From: an uncultured Schlesneria sp.
GTDB taxonomy: Bacteria > Planctomycetota > Planctomycetia > Planctomycetales > Planctomycetaceae
Direction of reading: 5' to 3'
Assembly (NCBI GenBank): GCA_903899985.1
Contig: CAIULL010000131.1
Span: 1 to 64,000, forward strand
Length of the DNA stretch: 64,000 nucleotides
The position numbers and the translations under genes were made by a program. The notes below the pieces were generated by a model that worked only from the letters and a program-made list of their open reading frames with translations, was not told the DNA's origin and ran no database searches. Positions 45,369-55,173 of the stretch are shown here, in pieces (within the stretch, counting starts at the first letter, position 1; each line of letters starts with the position of its first letter).

Positions 45369-45790
45369 TTTCCGCAGTTCCATACTGGGTCAAGGCTTTG
45401 CATAGAAGGGGATGCCTTCTTTTCAGCTTAAGTTCGACGAGATTTCTTTTACAAAACCGTGACCTTCGAACGCTTGTTCTGTGTAACAACCTGATCAAAA
45501 CTTTAAATCCTTAACACTCACTCATTCGCATGCCTGCCCACCTTTGCGAGCCGGTTTCAGCTTCGATACACTCCGTCAAACAAAAAGTGAATTGTCACCG
45601 TGAACATTCGGGTGCTTCCGCATATCTGGTTGTGGGCATGCGGTGTTTTTTGATTGTGTCGAACCACGTAATAACCCAAGGCTTTCCCGACGTCGAAGAT
45701 CAAAAGCACTCAGTCCTTTTTCACCGATGACAAATCGTTTGGCGGTATTCCAAGCTTCCTTCCAACTCAACTTCTCCAGGCAACTTCAAC
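45369..45790. other. Intergenic stretch upstream of xylA
   Basis: About 420 bases. A weak hairpin with a T run (ccgcat 45618-45623 with atgcgg 45638-45643, then tgtttttt) could be a terminator or leader structure. A shorter one lies around 45404-45420 after the zinc-ribbon gene. No operator palindrome for a xylose regulator was seen. Confidence 0.4.
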
Positions 45791-47101
45791 ATGACCTATT
45801 TTCCCGGCATTCCCAAGATTCAGTATGAAGGTCCAACCAGTAAAAATCCTCTTTCGTATCGCCACTACAACCCTGAAGAAGTGGTTGAAGGAAAGAAACT
45901 GAAGGATCTGCTTCGTTATACTGTCTGTTACTGGCACACCTTCCGGGGAACGGGTAGCGATCCTTTCGGCTCGGCGACATTGCAACGTCCGTGGGACGAT
46001 GGATCCGATTCGGTGGAAAACGCCGTGAAGCGAGTCGATGCCGCCTTCGAGTTCATCGAAAAGCTAGGCTGTCCATTCTATGCGTTTCACGATCGCGACG
46101 TGGCACCTGAAGGGGACACGCTGGCTCAGACAAACAAAAATCTGGACACGGTGGTTAAAGCGCTTAAGGCCGCACAGGAACGGACTGGGATCAAATTGTT
46201 GTGGGGCACTGCGAATATGTTTTCGCACCCGCGATTCATGCATGGAGCCGCAACGACATGCAACGCCGATGTCTTCGCGTTTGCGGCTGCACAGGTCAAA
46301 AAGGCGTTGGAAGTCACTAAGGAACTGGGTGGCGAAAACTACGTCTTCTGGGGTGGTCGCGAGGGATATCACAACCTGTTCAACACTGACATGAAGCGGG
46401 AACTTGATCATCTTGCAAAGTTCATGCATCTGGCTGTCGACTACGCTAAGAAGATTGGGTTCAAAGGGCAGTTCCTGTTCGAGCCAAAGCCAAAAGAACC
46501 GACAAAGCATCAGTACGATTTCGACGCGGCAGCCTGCCTGAACTTCTGCCGTGCTAATGGATTGATGGATCATGTTAAGCTGAACATTGAAACCAACCAT
46601 GCAACTCTGGCAGGTCATACGATGATGCACGAACTGGAATATGCTCGAATCCAGGGGGCTTTGGGAAGCATCGACGCCAATACTGGCGACCTGCTGCTCG
46701 GCTGGGACACTGATCAGTTCCCAACGGACATCTACCTGACAACGCAGTGCATGCTCGTGATCCTTGAGCAGGGTGGTCTTGCGCCTGGCGGCGTCAACTT
46801 TGATGCAAAAGTTCGTCGCGAAAGCTTTGAGCCGGTGGATCTGTTCCACGCTCATATCGGTGCAATTGACGCATTCGCGCGTGGTACAAAGATCGCTGCT
46901 GCGATTCGAAAGGATGGGGTCCTCAAGAACTTCGTCAAGAACCGTTATCGAAGCTTTGACACGGGCATCGGGGCGGAAATCGAATCGGGCAAGGCTTCGT
47001 TTGAATCGCTCGAGAAATATGTTCTTGGCAAACCACAACTTGATCCAAACGAATCAGGCCGACAGGAATTGTTAGAAAACATCATCAATCAGTACATCTG
47101 A
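45791..47101 (+). CDS. xylA: Xylose isomerase
   Basis: The 436-residue class II enzyme converts D-xylose to D-xylulose (and glucose to fructose in vitro). The active-site stretches are intact: [15 protein letters not shown] with the ring-opening His, [38 protein letters not shown] with metal-ligand Glu, [19 protein letters not shown] and [19 protein letters not shown]. It is full length. No xylulokinase gene lies next to it, so it may be regulated or used alone. A terminator follows 114 bases after its stop. Confidence 0.97.
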   Translation: MTYFPGIPKIQYEGPTSKNPLSYRHYNPEEVVEGKKLKDLLRYTVCYWHTFRGTGSDPFGSATLQRPWDDGSDSVENAVKRVDAAFEFIEKLGCPFYAFHDRDVAPEGDTLAQTNKNLDTVVKALKAAQERTGIKLLWGTANMFSHPRFMHGAATTCNADVFAFAAAQVKKALEVTKELGGENYVFWGGREGYHNLFNTDMKRELDHLAKFMHLAVDYAKKIGFKGQFLFEPKPKEPTKHQYDFDAAACLNFCRANGLMDHVKLNIETNHATLAGHTMMHELEYARIQGALGSIDANTGDLLLGWDTDQFPTDIYLTTQCMLVILEQGGLAPGGVNFDAKVRRESFEPVDLFHAHIGAIDAFARGTKIAAAIRKDGVLKNFVKNRYRSFDTGIGAEIESGKASFESLEKYVLGKPQLDPNESGRQELLENIINQYI

Positions 47102-47937
47102 GTGCACACCGAAGATTCTCATATCCAATTGAGAATCTGTTTTCTGATTTTGATGACATGCGCGATGGGTGAAGCCAAAGTCGAATCTTCGGACTCGGCG
47201 ACAGCAAAAGTTACAAAACCGGGAACCGTTTGCGGTTCCCGGTTTTTCTTATTACTTTCGCCATAAACTGTTTCCGAAAATTCGTTCGGCGCGACGTTTC
47301 ATCGTAACGTCAACTTCGCGTCCAATTAGTGTCTTCATCCCAAGGGGATTAATAAACCTTACACCCGTTCTGACGATGCTGTGAAGAATTGTGGTCGGGT
47401 GAAACTGGTGGTAATTCCAGGTGCCAGTGACTTCGGACAGCTGTCCGATGCATTGAAATCGCTTACGCGCGATGACGCACAGAATTATTACACGCCTCGA
47501 ATAATGATTTTTTGCGAAGGAAGGGTTCGTGTTTTATTGATTCTTGCTACGTCATGTCAGGACTAAAGCAATCTGCCAGTGGCTTCGCGTCAGTGGCAAC
47601 ACAGTGTAAGGGGTTCGGTGTTGGAAAATTGAGTCTTAAAGGATGGCGGAATCGCGGTAAAGATTTCCGATTTGCCCTGATGACACCTGCAACCAACGTT
47701 TTCTTGAGAACCTTCAGGGTCAAGATTTTTTTGTCGCCAGATCTGGTGCGTTCACTTCGTTCGGCTTAAGGAATTATTGTCAGTCGTTGCAGTGCAAAGA
47801 TAATTCGCCCAAGCTTGGCATGTCAAAAAATCTGCAACCTGAACTGAGCGGCATCCAAACGGCTAATCCTCGTGTTTTCACTAAGGAAAAACCTAACCTA
47901 TTACGGTTCGATCTTCGCTTGGACGCCAAGATTCCCA
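47102..47937. other. Long intergenic stretch after xylA
   Basis: About 840 bases without a credible protein gene; the short open frames have no resemblance to known proteins. It holds the xylA terminator (47215-47246). A hairpin, cttga at 47703-47707 with tcaag at 47720-47724, is followed by a seven-T run at 47726-47732 and may end an unseen small transcript on the plus strand. Confidence 0.45.
47215..47250 (+). terminator. Rho-independent terminator after xylA
   Basis: aaaaccgggaaccg at 47215-47228 pairs with cggttcccggtttt at 47233-47246, followed by T-rich sequence. The 14-bp stem is perfect. The flanking A and T runs make it usable in both directions. Confidence 0.88.
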
Positions 47938-48348
47938 TCAGCCTCCGATTTTACCATTCGATGGTTTTGTCAATCGACCGGATTTGACCTTTGCGTTTGG
48001 CTGTTCTGAGATCAGATTTAAGATCTCTAATAACTCCCCCACTGTGTGATGCATTTCAAGGGGGTGCCTTAACTTTAGATCGACATTGACCCTGTAGTGA
48101 TTACAACGCCCTTCCTTCGTGATTTCGAGGTAGCCTGCTCCGGCTAAGTCCGCGACGATCTTTTGAACCATACGCTCCGTGATGCCAACCAGCCTCGCAA
48201 CATCGCGAAGTCGCATATCAGGGTTATGGTACAGACACAACAGGACGTGAGAATGATTGGTTAAAAACGTCCAAACGTCGCTCACTGGCGGACCGTTCGA
48301 ACTTTCAAGTGTGCGAGATTCTTTCGTTGTGGAAGAGGCTTTCTTCAT
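47938..48348 (-). CDS. Small winged-helix transcriptional regulator
   Basis: The 136-residue protein has a winged helix-turn-helix at about 30-95. The first helix region is FLTNHSHVLLCLYHNPDMRLRDVARL, the recognition helix VGITERMVQKIVADLAGAGYL and the wing EITKEGRCNHYRVN. The order and spacing resemble MarR/ArsR-type regulators known from archaea and planctomycetes. No ligand-binding domain follows; the C-terminus (about 110-136) is Lys/Ser/Gly-rich. It stands alone with long non-coding stretches on both sides. The target is unknown. Confidence 0.8.
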   Translation of the reverse strand: MKKASSTTKESRTLESSNGPPVSDVWTFLTNHSHVLLCLYHNPDMRLRDVARLVGITERMVQKIVADLAGAGYLEITKEGRCNHYRVNVDLKLRHPLEMHHTVGELLEILNLISEQPNAKVKSGRLTKPSNGKIGG

Positions 48349-48750
48349 GAATTGGCCCTTGAAACCCGGCAGGTCCGCCTTCTGAATTGAAGCGAGTTTT
48401 CTGAAAACTGGATACGCATGTACTCTAATCGAAACGTGCCTGCTTGCACCACACTGGCGATCGCCAATGAGTTCCCTTTTACGGGAGGGTGTCTTGGCGA
48501 CTGTCTATTGATTCAATGTAGAGACTTAATCGATTCCGACCGTATCAGAAACCAATCCAGGCGTTTTCCCAACAACGAAAACCGACTTTGGAAGAGTCCA
48601 GTAGAACTCAAGTTGACCCAAAGACTCTTTAAGCAAGCGTACCGGAACAAGGGTGAGCGGTCATGATCAGGCATCCCGAAATCAACTTCTGGCTGGATTC
48701 ACTTGGTAATTGCGACTCCCGATTCGCGGATTCTTAAACTTCCGAAGTTC
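48349..48750. other. Intergenic stretch
   Basis: About 400 bases between the winged-helix regulator and the small lipoprotein gene, both on the minus strand. It should contain the regulator's promoter. No gene, RNA or repeat is evident. Confidence 0.5.
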
Positions 48751-49254
48751 TCAGGGTGAAAGATCGAAATCAGCCGTATTCGAACCAGCCTTAACGGTGT
48801 ATTCCAACTTGCTTGTCAGGGTGCTCGAATATTTTGCAGGAAACGGCGGCTTGGCTGACTCCTTTACCTTCGCCGATCCCGGCGGACCCATCACTTTGCG
48901 TGCCATCTCAGAAGGGTCTTGAAGTTCGCCCTTTGAAGTCACCAGCTCGACCTTTGACGGAGGAGCCAATTGAATCCGGTAAGCGACTGCCGGGACATCA
49001 AATGACCCGTTACACGTCAATGTGTATTTTCCTTCCGACTTGACTGTCCCTACGGCGAGATACCCCCCCTCAACGGCCTGAAATGCCACCTGGCATCCCT
49101 CGGCGAGTGGTTTACCATCGATGATCATTTTTCCGGTGACCATACCGGTGGGACCCTTGTACCCGGTGCCGCTTCCACCGCCACAGCCCGAAGCGAGAAC
49201 CAGCAGGACGACAATCGAACAGTGTGCTTGCAATGATCTGACGACGTGTGGCAT
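48751..49254 (-). CDS. Small predicted lipoprotein (planctomycete, DUF1559-associated)
   Basis: The 167-residue protein starts with a signal ending in LVLASGCGGG (Cys about 24), a clear lipobox. The body looks like a small beta-sandwich of the carboxypeptidase regulatory-like type: GMVTGKMIIDGKPLAEGCQVAFQ, KSEGKYTLTCNGSFDVPAVAYRIQL. Pairs of a DUF1559 gene and a lipoprotein of this kind are common in planctomycetes. ATG 49254 follows AGGAAAAAATTGGCA; the frame runs upstream to 49317 without coding character. The DUF1559 gene ends 117 bases upstream. The role is unknown. Confidence 0.8.
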   Translation of the reverse strand: MPHVVRSLQAHCSIVVLLVLASGCGGGSGTGYKGPTGMVTGKMIIDGKPLAEGCQVAFQAVEGGYLAVGTVKSEGKYTLTCNGSFDVPAVAYRIQLAPPSKVELVTSKGELQDPSEMARKVMGPPGSAKVKESAKPPFPAKYSSTLTSKLEYTVKAGSNTADFDLSP

Positions 49255-49371
49255 TGCCAATTTTTTCCTGAGCCCTGGTTGAAAATTCGTAACATAAGAA
49301 AAGATCTTGGACGTCACGAAATGTAACGTCCAAGATTGCGATCAACTACAATGAGGAGCTGTCATGCTCGC

Positions 49372-50346
49372 TTAGAAATCACCAACAGGGAAATTGTCAT
49401 CTCGAACAGACAAGAGTGTCAAGGTTCCCATGTCAACGTTGTTGCTGATAAACCGAACGGCACCGTCGGTCATGAGGCCATGCACACCACCTACGTGTGC
49501 GGAGGTCAGCGGGCAATTGCTTCCCGAAGCGTCATCCCACGCGGACCAGACCAGACCATTCTGGCCAAGAACGCGTGCGTTTGGAGCATATCGAACGGTC
49601 ACAGTGCAAGTGGCAGGCGCCCAGTCCATCCAGCCGGACAAACCGCCCATGGACCAGCTCCAGTTTCGCGAAGGACGACGATCGTCCTTGTTGTTATTCG
49701 CGTCGAAGACGTAATGGCTCATTTCTCCTTCGATCAAGGTATTCGATGTTCCGTCAGTACAGTCTCGAATCTTCTTACCACCCCAGCAAATCATTCCGCG
49801 GCCAGAGGTCAAACCCCAATTTGTCGAGTTATCGTTCAATCCAGACGTATCTTTAAAAACACCGAAGGGGACCGCACCTTGAATACCATAGTAATGGGCT
49901 GTGACAAATCCGTTAGGGCTTTTGTCAGGGAGAATTGAGGATGGACATTTCAAGGTTGGAATCTTGGCGTCCCTTGAAATGTTCTGATTTCCACCCCAGC
50001 CTTCGTCGTTGGCAAGAAAATTCCACTGATTGAACAATGGAGCCTGATCGAAGTAAGGCAGCAGGGAAACCCATTGCGAATGGCCCCATCGCTCACCACC
50101 AGAGGAATTCACAGTCTGGTTTCCGAATGCCGACGGAAATTGGTTGAACGTATCGTGATAGTTGTGCAGTGCCAGGCCTGTCTGTTTCAAGTTGTTCTTG
50201 CACTGGGTTCGGCGGGCTGCTTCTCGAGCCTGTTGGACGGCAGGAAGCAGCAGTGCGATCAAAACCGCAATAATGGCGATGACCACCAGCAGTTCAATCA
50301 GGGTAAAACCATGCTTTCTCTTCTGAATCGACTGACAATTCTTCAT
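49372..50346 (-). CDS. DUF1559 protein with a prepilin-type N-terminus
   Basis: The 324-residue protein starts with a short leader and the type IV prepilin cleavage/methylation motif [23 protein letters not shown], cut after Gly by a prepilin peptidase. It continues with [20 protein letters not shown] and the DUF1559 body, ending with the typical [19 protein letters not shown]. Planctomycetes encode dozens to hundreds of such pseudopilin-like proteins; their function is not established. ATG 50346 has AGGAG 8 bases upstream. It probably shares a transcript with the lipoprotein gene downstream. Confidence 0.95.
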   Translation of the reverse strand: MKNCQSIQKRKHGFTLIELLVVIAIIAVLIALLLPAVQQAREAARRTQCKNNLKQTGLALHNYHDTFNQFPSAFGNQTVNSSGGERWGHSQWVSLLPYFDQAPLFNQWNFLANDEGWGGNQNISRDAKIPTLKCPSSILPDKSPNGFVTAHYYGIQGAVPFGVFKDTSGLNDNSTNWGLTSGRGMICWGGKKIRDCTDGTSNTLIEGEMSHYVFDANNNKDDRRPSRNWSWSMGGLSGWMDWAPATCTVTVRYAPNARVLGQNGLVWSAWDDASGSNCPLTSAHVGGVHGLMTDGAVRFISNNVDMGTLTLLSVRDDNFPVGDF

Positions 50347-50749
50347 GCGAAACTCCTAATAACAAACGACGAAAATGACCGCCTCAGAGAAATTCCGAGC
50401 CGGGAAATGCTTGAACCAGAACAAATGACAAAACTTGTCTTTATAGTACTTAGCCGAGCCATACCGCGGACGATATCTCGACGTTGCATTCGAATTGAAA
50501 AAAATTTGGGAAAGGGATGACTCATCAGTGAAGACGAGTATGTATTCTATCTTACGCTGCAATCGATGACTGTCAATTTAGACAAAATGGCTTTTGTGAA
50601 ATCTACGTTAAGAGACGTATGTACCAACGTGAAATTCTATCCAATCGGAAGACAGGGCGACTCGGTCGTTGGATTGGATCTTTCAACTCAGACCTAATCT
50701 CGACGCATTAGAGTCAGCAAGGCCCGCAAGCCTGATGACTCGAAAAGTC
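50347..50749. other. Intergenic stretch
   Basis: About 400 bases between the DUF1559 gene and the PQQ propeller gene upstream of it. It is AT-richer than its surroundings and should hold the DUF1559 promoter. No gene, RNA or repeat is evident. Confidence 0.5.
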
Positions 50750-52060
50750 TCACTTGTTAGTCACGTCATAACACATCAGTGTATTCTGCTCTCGAAGATA
50801 TAGCTTTCCGGCAGCAACGACAGGATGTGCCCATGATTCCCGTTCTTGAAAGACGGGCATGAAACTCCCTTTGAGTTTGTATTCTGTCGGTGTTGCTTCG
50901 ATCAGGGCGACTTCGCCTGACTGGTAACGGAAGATTAAGTGTCCATCTACGGCAGTGATCGCAGCTGAACCGTTACCCGCACCACGAATTTTTCCACCCC
51001 ATTTGACGTCGCCAGAAATCAAATCGACACAAACAGGAAGCCCGTTATTGTGTCCTTCACCAAAGTATAGATGATCGCCGATCAGGACGATTCCACCGTG
51101 GTGATTCTGAAGCTCTTTTCCACGATAGTATTGCTCAACCGCGTCGACACCGTCGCCGTTTCGAGTGAGTTTCAACAACGCTGAGCCACCTTCGTTGTAT
51201 CCGGTAGAACCAAACACATAATCCCCTTTCACGATCGGTGTCGGGATATCAGCGACCCCATTCGCGATTCGGTTATAGCTCCAAAGATGCTTTCCATCGC
51301 TCGTCCGAACGCCAATCAACCCTCGTCCGATCAACTGGACATACTGTTTCACTCCCGCACCATGGCTGATTGCCATCGCCGAATATCCAGCTCCTTGGCT
51401 GCCCGCCTTACCCTGATCAGGAACAGCCGACTTCCAGATTTCTTTTCCCGTTAGTTTGTCGAGGCAAACAATCATGGCGTCAGCACTGCCGGGTGTACAC
51501 AAGACGTAGTCACCATCAACCAATGGGGATTCCGAGAATCCCCAACCCGACATCATCTTCCCTTTCCATTCGGCCTCGAAGACTTTCTTCCAGATCATGC
51601 TGCCGTCGGCCACTTTGACACACGAGATTTGACCGTTGGAGGTCACTACATACAGACGGTCGCCATCCACGCTCGGTGTGCAGCGAGATCCGTCGTAACC
51701 ATGCTTCGGAACCGAATCTGTTAACGGACTTGTCCATGCGACTTTTTGAGTTTTCAAATCGACGGCAATAAGAGCCTGAGAATTCCCGACATTTCCAGTT
51801 GTGTACAAGCGATCACCAACAACAGAAACGCTGGCGAATCCCTGACCCATTCCATCCAGTTTCCACAAAAGTACCGGGGGTTTGGCATCCCAGTCGGTTG
51901 AAATCCCTTTGAACTGGCTGATGTTATCCCCGTTAGGACCGCGCCATTGAGGCCAATCCTGGGATGATGATGATTTCGAATCAACGGCTCCAGCCGGAGA
52001 AAGAAACATTGAGCAGGCTGCAAGGACCAAAACCCCGAAAAGCACAGACCGTCGAGCCAT
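50750..52060 (-). CDS. Secreted PQQ-type beta-propeller protein (third copy)
   Basis: The 436-residue protein has a signal peptide (SVLFGVLVLAACSMFLSPAGA), then the family opening DWPQWRGPNGDNISQFKG and propeller blades (GDRLYTTGNVGNSQALIAVDLKTQKVAW, DRLYVVTSNGQISCVKVADGSMIWKK, DKLTGKEIWKSAV, HLYFGEGHNNGLPVCVDLISGDVKW). It lacks the C-terminal extra domain of the 17335 protein. ATG 52060 follows AGGGGATTTCTG. It is the first protein gene downstream of tRNA-Lys on this strand. The role is unknown. Confidence 0.87.
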   Translation of the reverse strand: MARRSVLFGVLVLAACSMFLSPAGAVDSKSSSSQDWPQWRGPNGDNISQFKGISTDWDAKPPVLLWKLDGMGQGFASVSVVGDRLYTTGNVGNSQALIAVDLKTQKVAWTSPLTDSVPKHGYDGSRCTPSVDGDRLYVVTSNGQISCVKVADGSMIWKKVFEAEWKGKMMSGWGFSESPLVDGDYVLCTPGSADAMIVCLDKLTGKEIWKSAVPDQGKAGSQGAGYSAMAISHGAGVKQYVQLIGRGLIGVRTSDGKHLWSYNRIANGVADIPTPIVKGDYVFGSTGYNEGGSALLKLTRNGDGVDAVEQYYRGKELQNHHGGIVLIGDHLYFGEGHNNGLPVCVDLISGDVKWGGKIRGAGNGSAAITAVDGHLIFRYQSGEVALIEATPTEYKLKGSFMPVFQERESWAHPVVAAGKLYLREQNTLMCYDVTNK

Positions 52061-52210
52061 CAGAAATCCCCTGAATCGAAAAAGTGTCCCTACCAGCAAC
52101 GCTCAAATACCCCAATCCTGTTTGTCAGGATCAGGGGGCGAAAATCCATAAAGGATTCTCCAGAGAGCCGACGGCGACTCACTTGAGCCAAAGCGACGTC
52201 ATCAAAACAG

Positions 52211-52283
<73 letters not shown>

Positions 52284-52529
52284 AGACTTCACTGCCATGC
52301 CAGTTGTACCGAGCAAGGACGAATCACGCCTCCCTCAAAAGCCTTTAAAAAAGGCCTAAAAAGCACAGTTCGCAATCTCGTTTCCCAGACTACAAACTAA
52401 ACCGAGCAGGATCTGAAACCGGACCAACCAACCCGGCCTTTTCCACCAAAACGCTCGAATCGCATGGAATTCTCGTCATTCTTAACGCGTACGTCAAGCG
52501 TCTCAGCCGCATCCGCTTTTACGAAACTT

Positions 52530-52988
52530 TCATAAATCTAATGCTTTTCCAATCAGGGAACTTCCGTCCGGGAAAAAAACGAATGATCCGCTTCTTTCAC
52601 TGATCATCAGCAAGCTCTTCCCGGTCGGGTACCAGATCGGATAATCGTCTTGTTCTGGATGATTAGTCACACGGACGAGATGGCTTCCGTCCGACTGCAT
52701 GACATAGACCTCATAATTGCCGTCCCGATTGCTCGTAATCGCGATTCTTGATCCATCCGGCGAAAATCTTGGACGGAGATCCTGCCCGGGACTGTTGGTC
52801 AGCCGTCTGAGATTTGAACCCTTTGATCGAGCTCGAACAAGCGTTTTTGAAGGGTTTGCGAGGGTTTGCGAGGGTTTGATATTTGATCGCCCGACCCGCT
52901 CCGGATCAGGTCGCAACTGGAATACAGGGCGGAAATTGAAGAGGAGACCTTCGGTCGCGATCGGTGCGAGGTCAGGAGACCAGCGCAC
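52530..52988 (-). pseudogene. Truncated TolB/PD40-type propeller fragment
   Basis: The last 90 residues of this 152-residue frame carry two PD40 repeats as in TolB-like propellers: LRRLTNSPGQDLRPRFSPDGSRIAITSNRDGNYEVYVM and VRVTNHPEQDDYPIWYPTGKSLLMISERSG. A working protein would need six or so blades and a signal sequence, which are absent. The N-terminal 60 residues include WSPDLAPIA, another blade piece, followed by a scrambled part made by a short tandem repeat (agggtttgcg, three copies at 52851-52878). It looks like the rearranged 3' remnant of a longer gene, though a short active protein cannot be excluded. Confidence 0.55.
52851..52878. repeat. Three tandem copies of a 10-base unit
   Basis: agggtttgcg occurs at 52851-52860, 52861-52870 and, as a partial copy, 52871-52878. 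It lies within the PD40 fragment and marks a probable rearrangement point. Confidence 0.85.
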
Positions 52989-53240
52989 AACAAGTCGGTC
53001 GCGATCAGTGCGATCTACGCGCGCAACATTAAGGTCCTGGATGGCTTATACGACCTGTAAAACTGAACGGTACCGGAACGGCGATCTCGTAGAGACGGAA
53101 AACGCTGCCACGGATTTTGTTGCGAACTGATCCCGGCGATTCTGACAAGGCCTGTCGTTTGATGATGAAATGCCTGTGACAAATTGTCATACTTTGTTCG
53201 TCGCGCCATGTTCTTCTCTACGAGAGGCCTGAAACCATTC

Positions 53241-54914
53241 ATGAATGAACGCGTCTCAGACCGCAGGACTTCGGTCATCGCTTTGGGAACATTACTCGTG
53301 ATGTTGCAGGTCGCGGGAATTGCGGTCGTTCTGATCCAAGCGTCTCAAACGATGCCTCCATCGTATTTACGACCCTTTGAAATTGCGACGATTCATCGGA
53401 ATGAATTGCTGTTACTGTCAGGTAACCCGTCTGGGATTCATTACGAAATCAAGGCCGTGGATCTCCAGTCGGGCCGTGAACGAATGACCGACTATCCTGT
53501 CCATTTGCCGTGGAATGGATGGGTAACCGATGGCAAACGGCTATGGCTTATTGGTGGTGGACTGGTAGTTGAGATCGACGGTGAATGCCAGACCGAATAC
53601 CGACCGCAGCGAAAGTTAAACGCCCAGACCTGCATGCCATTTATTTTTGAAGGTTCACCTGCCGTGATTGAAAACGACGGGCTCTACCATTTGCTGGCCT
53701 TGAACAAGGGGGAATGGGCGGATCGCGGCGAAGTCGCCTTGCCTGGTGTCGGACGTCGGTGGGAAACTGATGAGCACACCAGGGAAGTACGACTCGTTCC
53801 ACTATGGAAGGAACCTCGATCAGACTCCAATCCTGCGTTGGAAAAATTCAGAGTGACATCCGTTGGAAACACACAGCATCTTTTTCATATTGAAGGCCAT
53901 TTGCAGATTGTTTCCTATCACGAAGGACTGGAATTTGTCACCCGAGACGCCGAAATCGCTTCCGCCACATCTCCAAGCAATGTCGCATCCGACGTGACCG
54001 GTTGGAAAATGCTCGACTTTGGTCCGGGGCTCTTGGGTTTTTGCCGCGCTAACGACGGCGTGTTAATTGCAAACCTCTTACAGCCCCATACGCCGATTAA
54101 ATTCTGGGAGAAAACGCCTCCCGGGAGTGAAAAGCCGTTTCAAGTGGCCATGGAAATAGCCCCGGCATCGTGGCAAACGATCTCTTTGGCCAGCACATTC
54201 GATGGGAAAGACGTTTACTTCATCGAAGACCGGAACCCTTTCAGCCCACGAATTCGCCGCTATGAACAGGGTGAGCTGAAAAAGGTCAACTTGCCGATCA
54301 GCACTCCGATTACCAAGTGGCTTCACTGGACGGAACGAGTGCTGATGCAGTTCGCTGCCGTCATGGCTGTCGGCACGATTCTGCTGGTTTGCGGAAGCAT
54401 GTGGCTTTCACGGGCGAAAGATTCGAAGTATCAGTTTGGTCACGACACCGTCCGGTTGGCTCCGATTGGTCGGCGATGTCTTGCGCGAGCCATTGATCTG
54501 ATCCTGCTGTTCAGTCCGCTGATTGTCCACGCGGCGATTTCGTTGCCGCATGTTCATAACGAACAGATCTTTCGACTTTACTGGGGATCGGGAGAAAGCC
54601 AGCGGGCCTTTAAAGAGTTATTCCACACGCTACGACCCGACGGACTGGTATCGATCGTGCTCTTTGTTATGACGATCCTGATACAGTCGCGCTGGGGAGT
54701 GACTCCAGGCAAATGGCTGTTAGGGTTGCGCACATTACGAACGACGCTACGCCCATGTGGCGTTGCCCGATCTCTGTTGCGTGAATTGTTGATGGCGGTT
54801 GACGCCCCATTATTGCTGACGCTACTGCCTGGGATCACCAGCATGCTTTCCACCGAATGCCGCCAACGATTAGGAGACCTCGCCGCCGATACTCTGGTGA
54901 TCCAAGTAAGGTGA
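53241..54914 (+). CDS. RDD family membrane protein with a large extracytoplasmic domain
   Basis: The 557-residue protein has an N-terminal membrane segment (about 15-35, VIALGTLLVMLQVAGIAVVLI). A large domain without recognised family follows (about 40-375, with weak propeller-like repeats). A second segment lies at about 380-400 (MAVGTILLVCGSMWL). The C-terminal RDD domain covers about 425-555: APIGRRCLARAIDLILLFSPLIVHAAI, then RWGVTPGKWLLGLRTLR and the end QRLGDLAADTLVIQ. RDD proteins have been linked to Na+/H+ exchange or transport. ATG 53241 is a best guess; frames open upstream to 53184. Confidence 0.8.
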   Translation: MNERVSDRRTSVIALGTLLVMLQVAGIAVVLIQASQTMPPSYLRPFEIATIHRNELLLLSGNPSGIHYEIKAVDLQSGRERMTDYPVHLPWNGWVTDGKRLWLIGGGLVVEIDGECQTEYRPQRKLNAQTCMPFIFEGSPAVIENDGLYHLLALNKGEWADRGEVALPGVGRRWETDEHTREVRLVPLWKEPRSDSNPALEKFRVTSVGNTQHLFHIEGHLQIVSYHEGLEFVTRDAEIASATSPSNVASDVTGWKMLDFGPGLLGFCRANDGVLIANLLQPHTPIKFWEKTPPGSEKPFQVAMEIAPASWQTISLASTFDGKDVYFIEDRNPFSPRIRRYEQGELKKVNLPISTPITKWLHWTERVLMQFAAVMAVGTILLVCGSMWLSRAKDSKYQFGHDTVRLAPIGRRCLARAIDLILLFSPLIVHAAISLPHVHNEQIFRLYWGSGESQRAFKELFHTLRPDGLVSIVLFVMTILIQSRWGVTPGKWLLGLRTLRTTLRPCGVARSLLRELLMAVDAPLLLTLLPGITSMLSTECRQRLGDLAADTLVIQVR

Positions 54915-55173
54915 TCAACCTCGCCGTCGAACAGTTTTATTGAACTTAGAAATACGCCGCGAATCCCGGTCGCGAGTCCTGCGTGCAATCCCAATCAGTC
55001 GATGAAAACGAAAGATCTTTAACCACGAATCTGACGAATAGCACGAATTGGAATCATGAGAAAAAAAACAAATTTTCTGATAATCGAAAATGAGTGATAA
55101 TTAGCGTTCTCATCTTCTTTTTATTCGATTATCACCGGTTCAACGCGCGAACGATACCGCTATTCTTAACCCT

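Noticed and set aside
46064-47038. A 324-codon open frame on the minus strand
   Set aside because: It is antisense to xylA, whose active-site motifs are intact.
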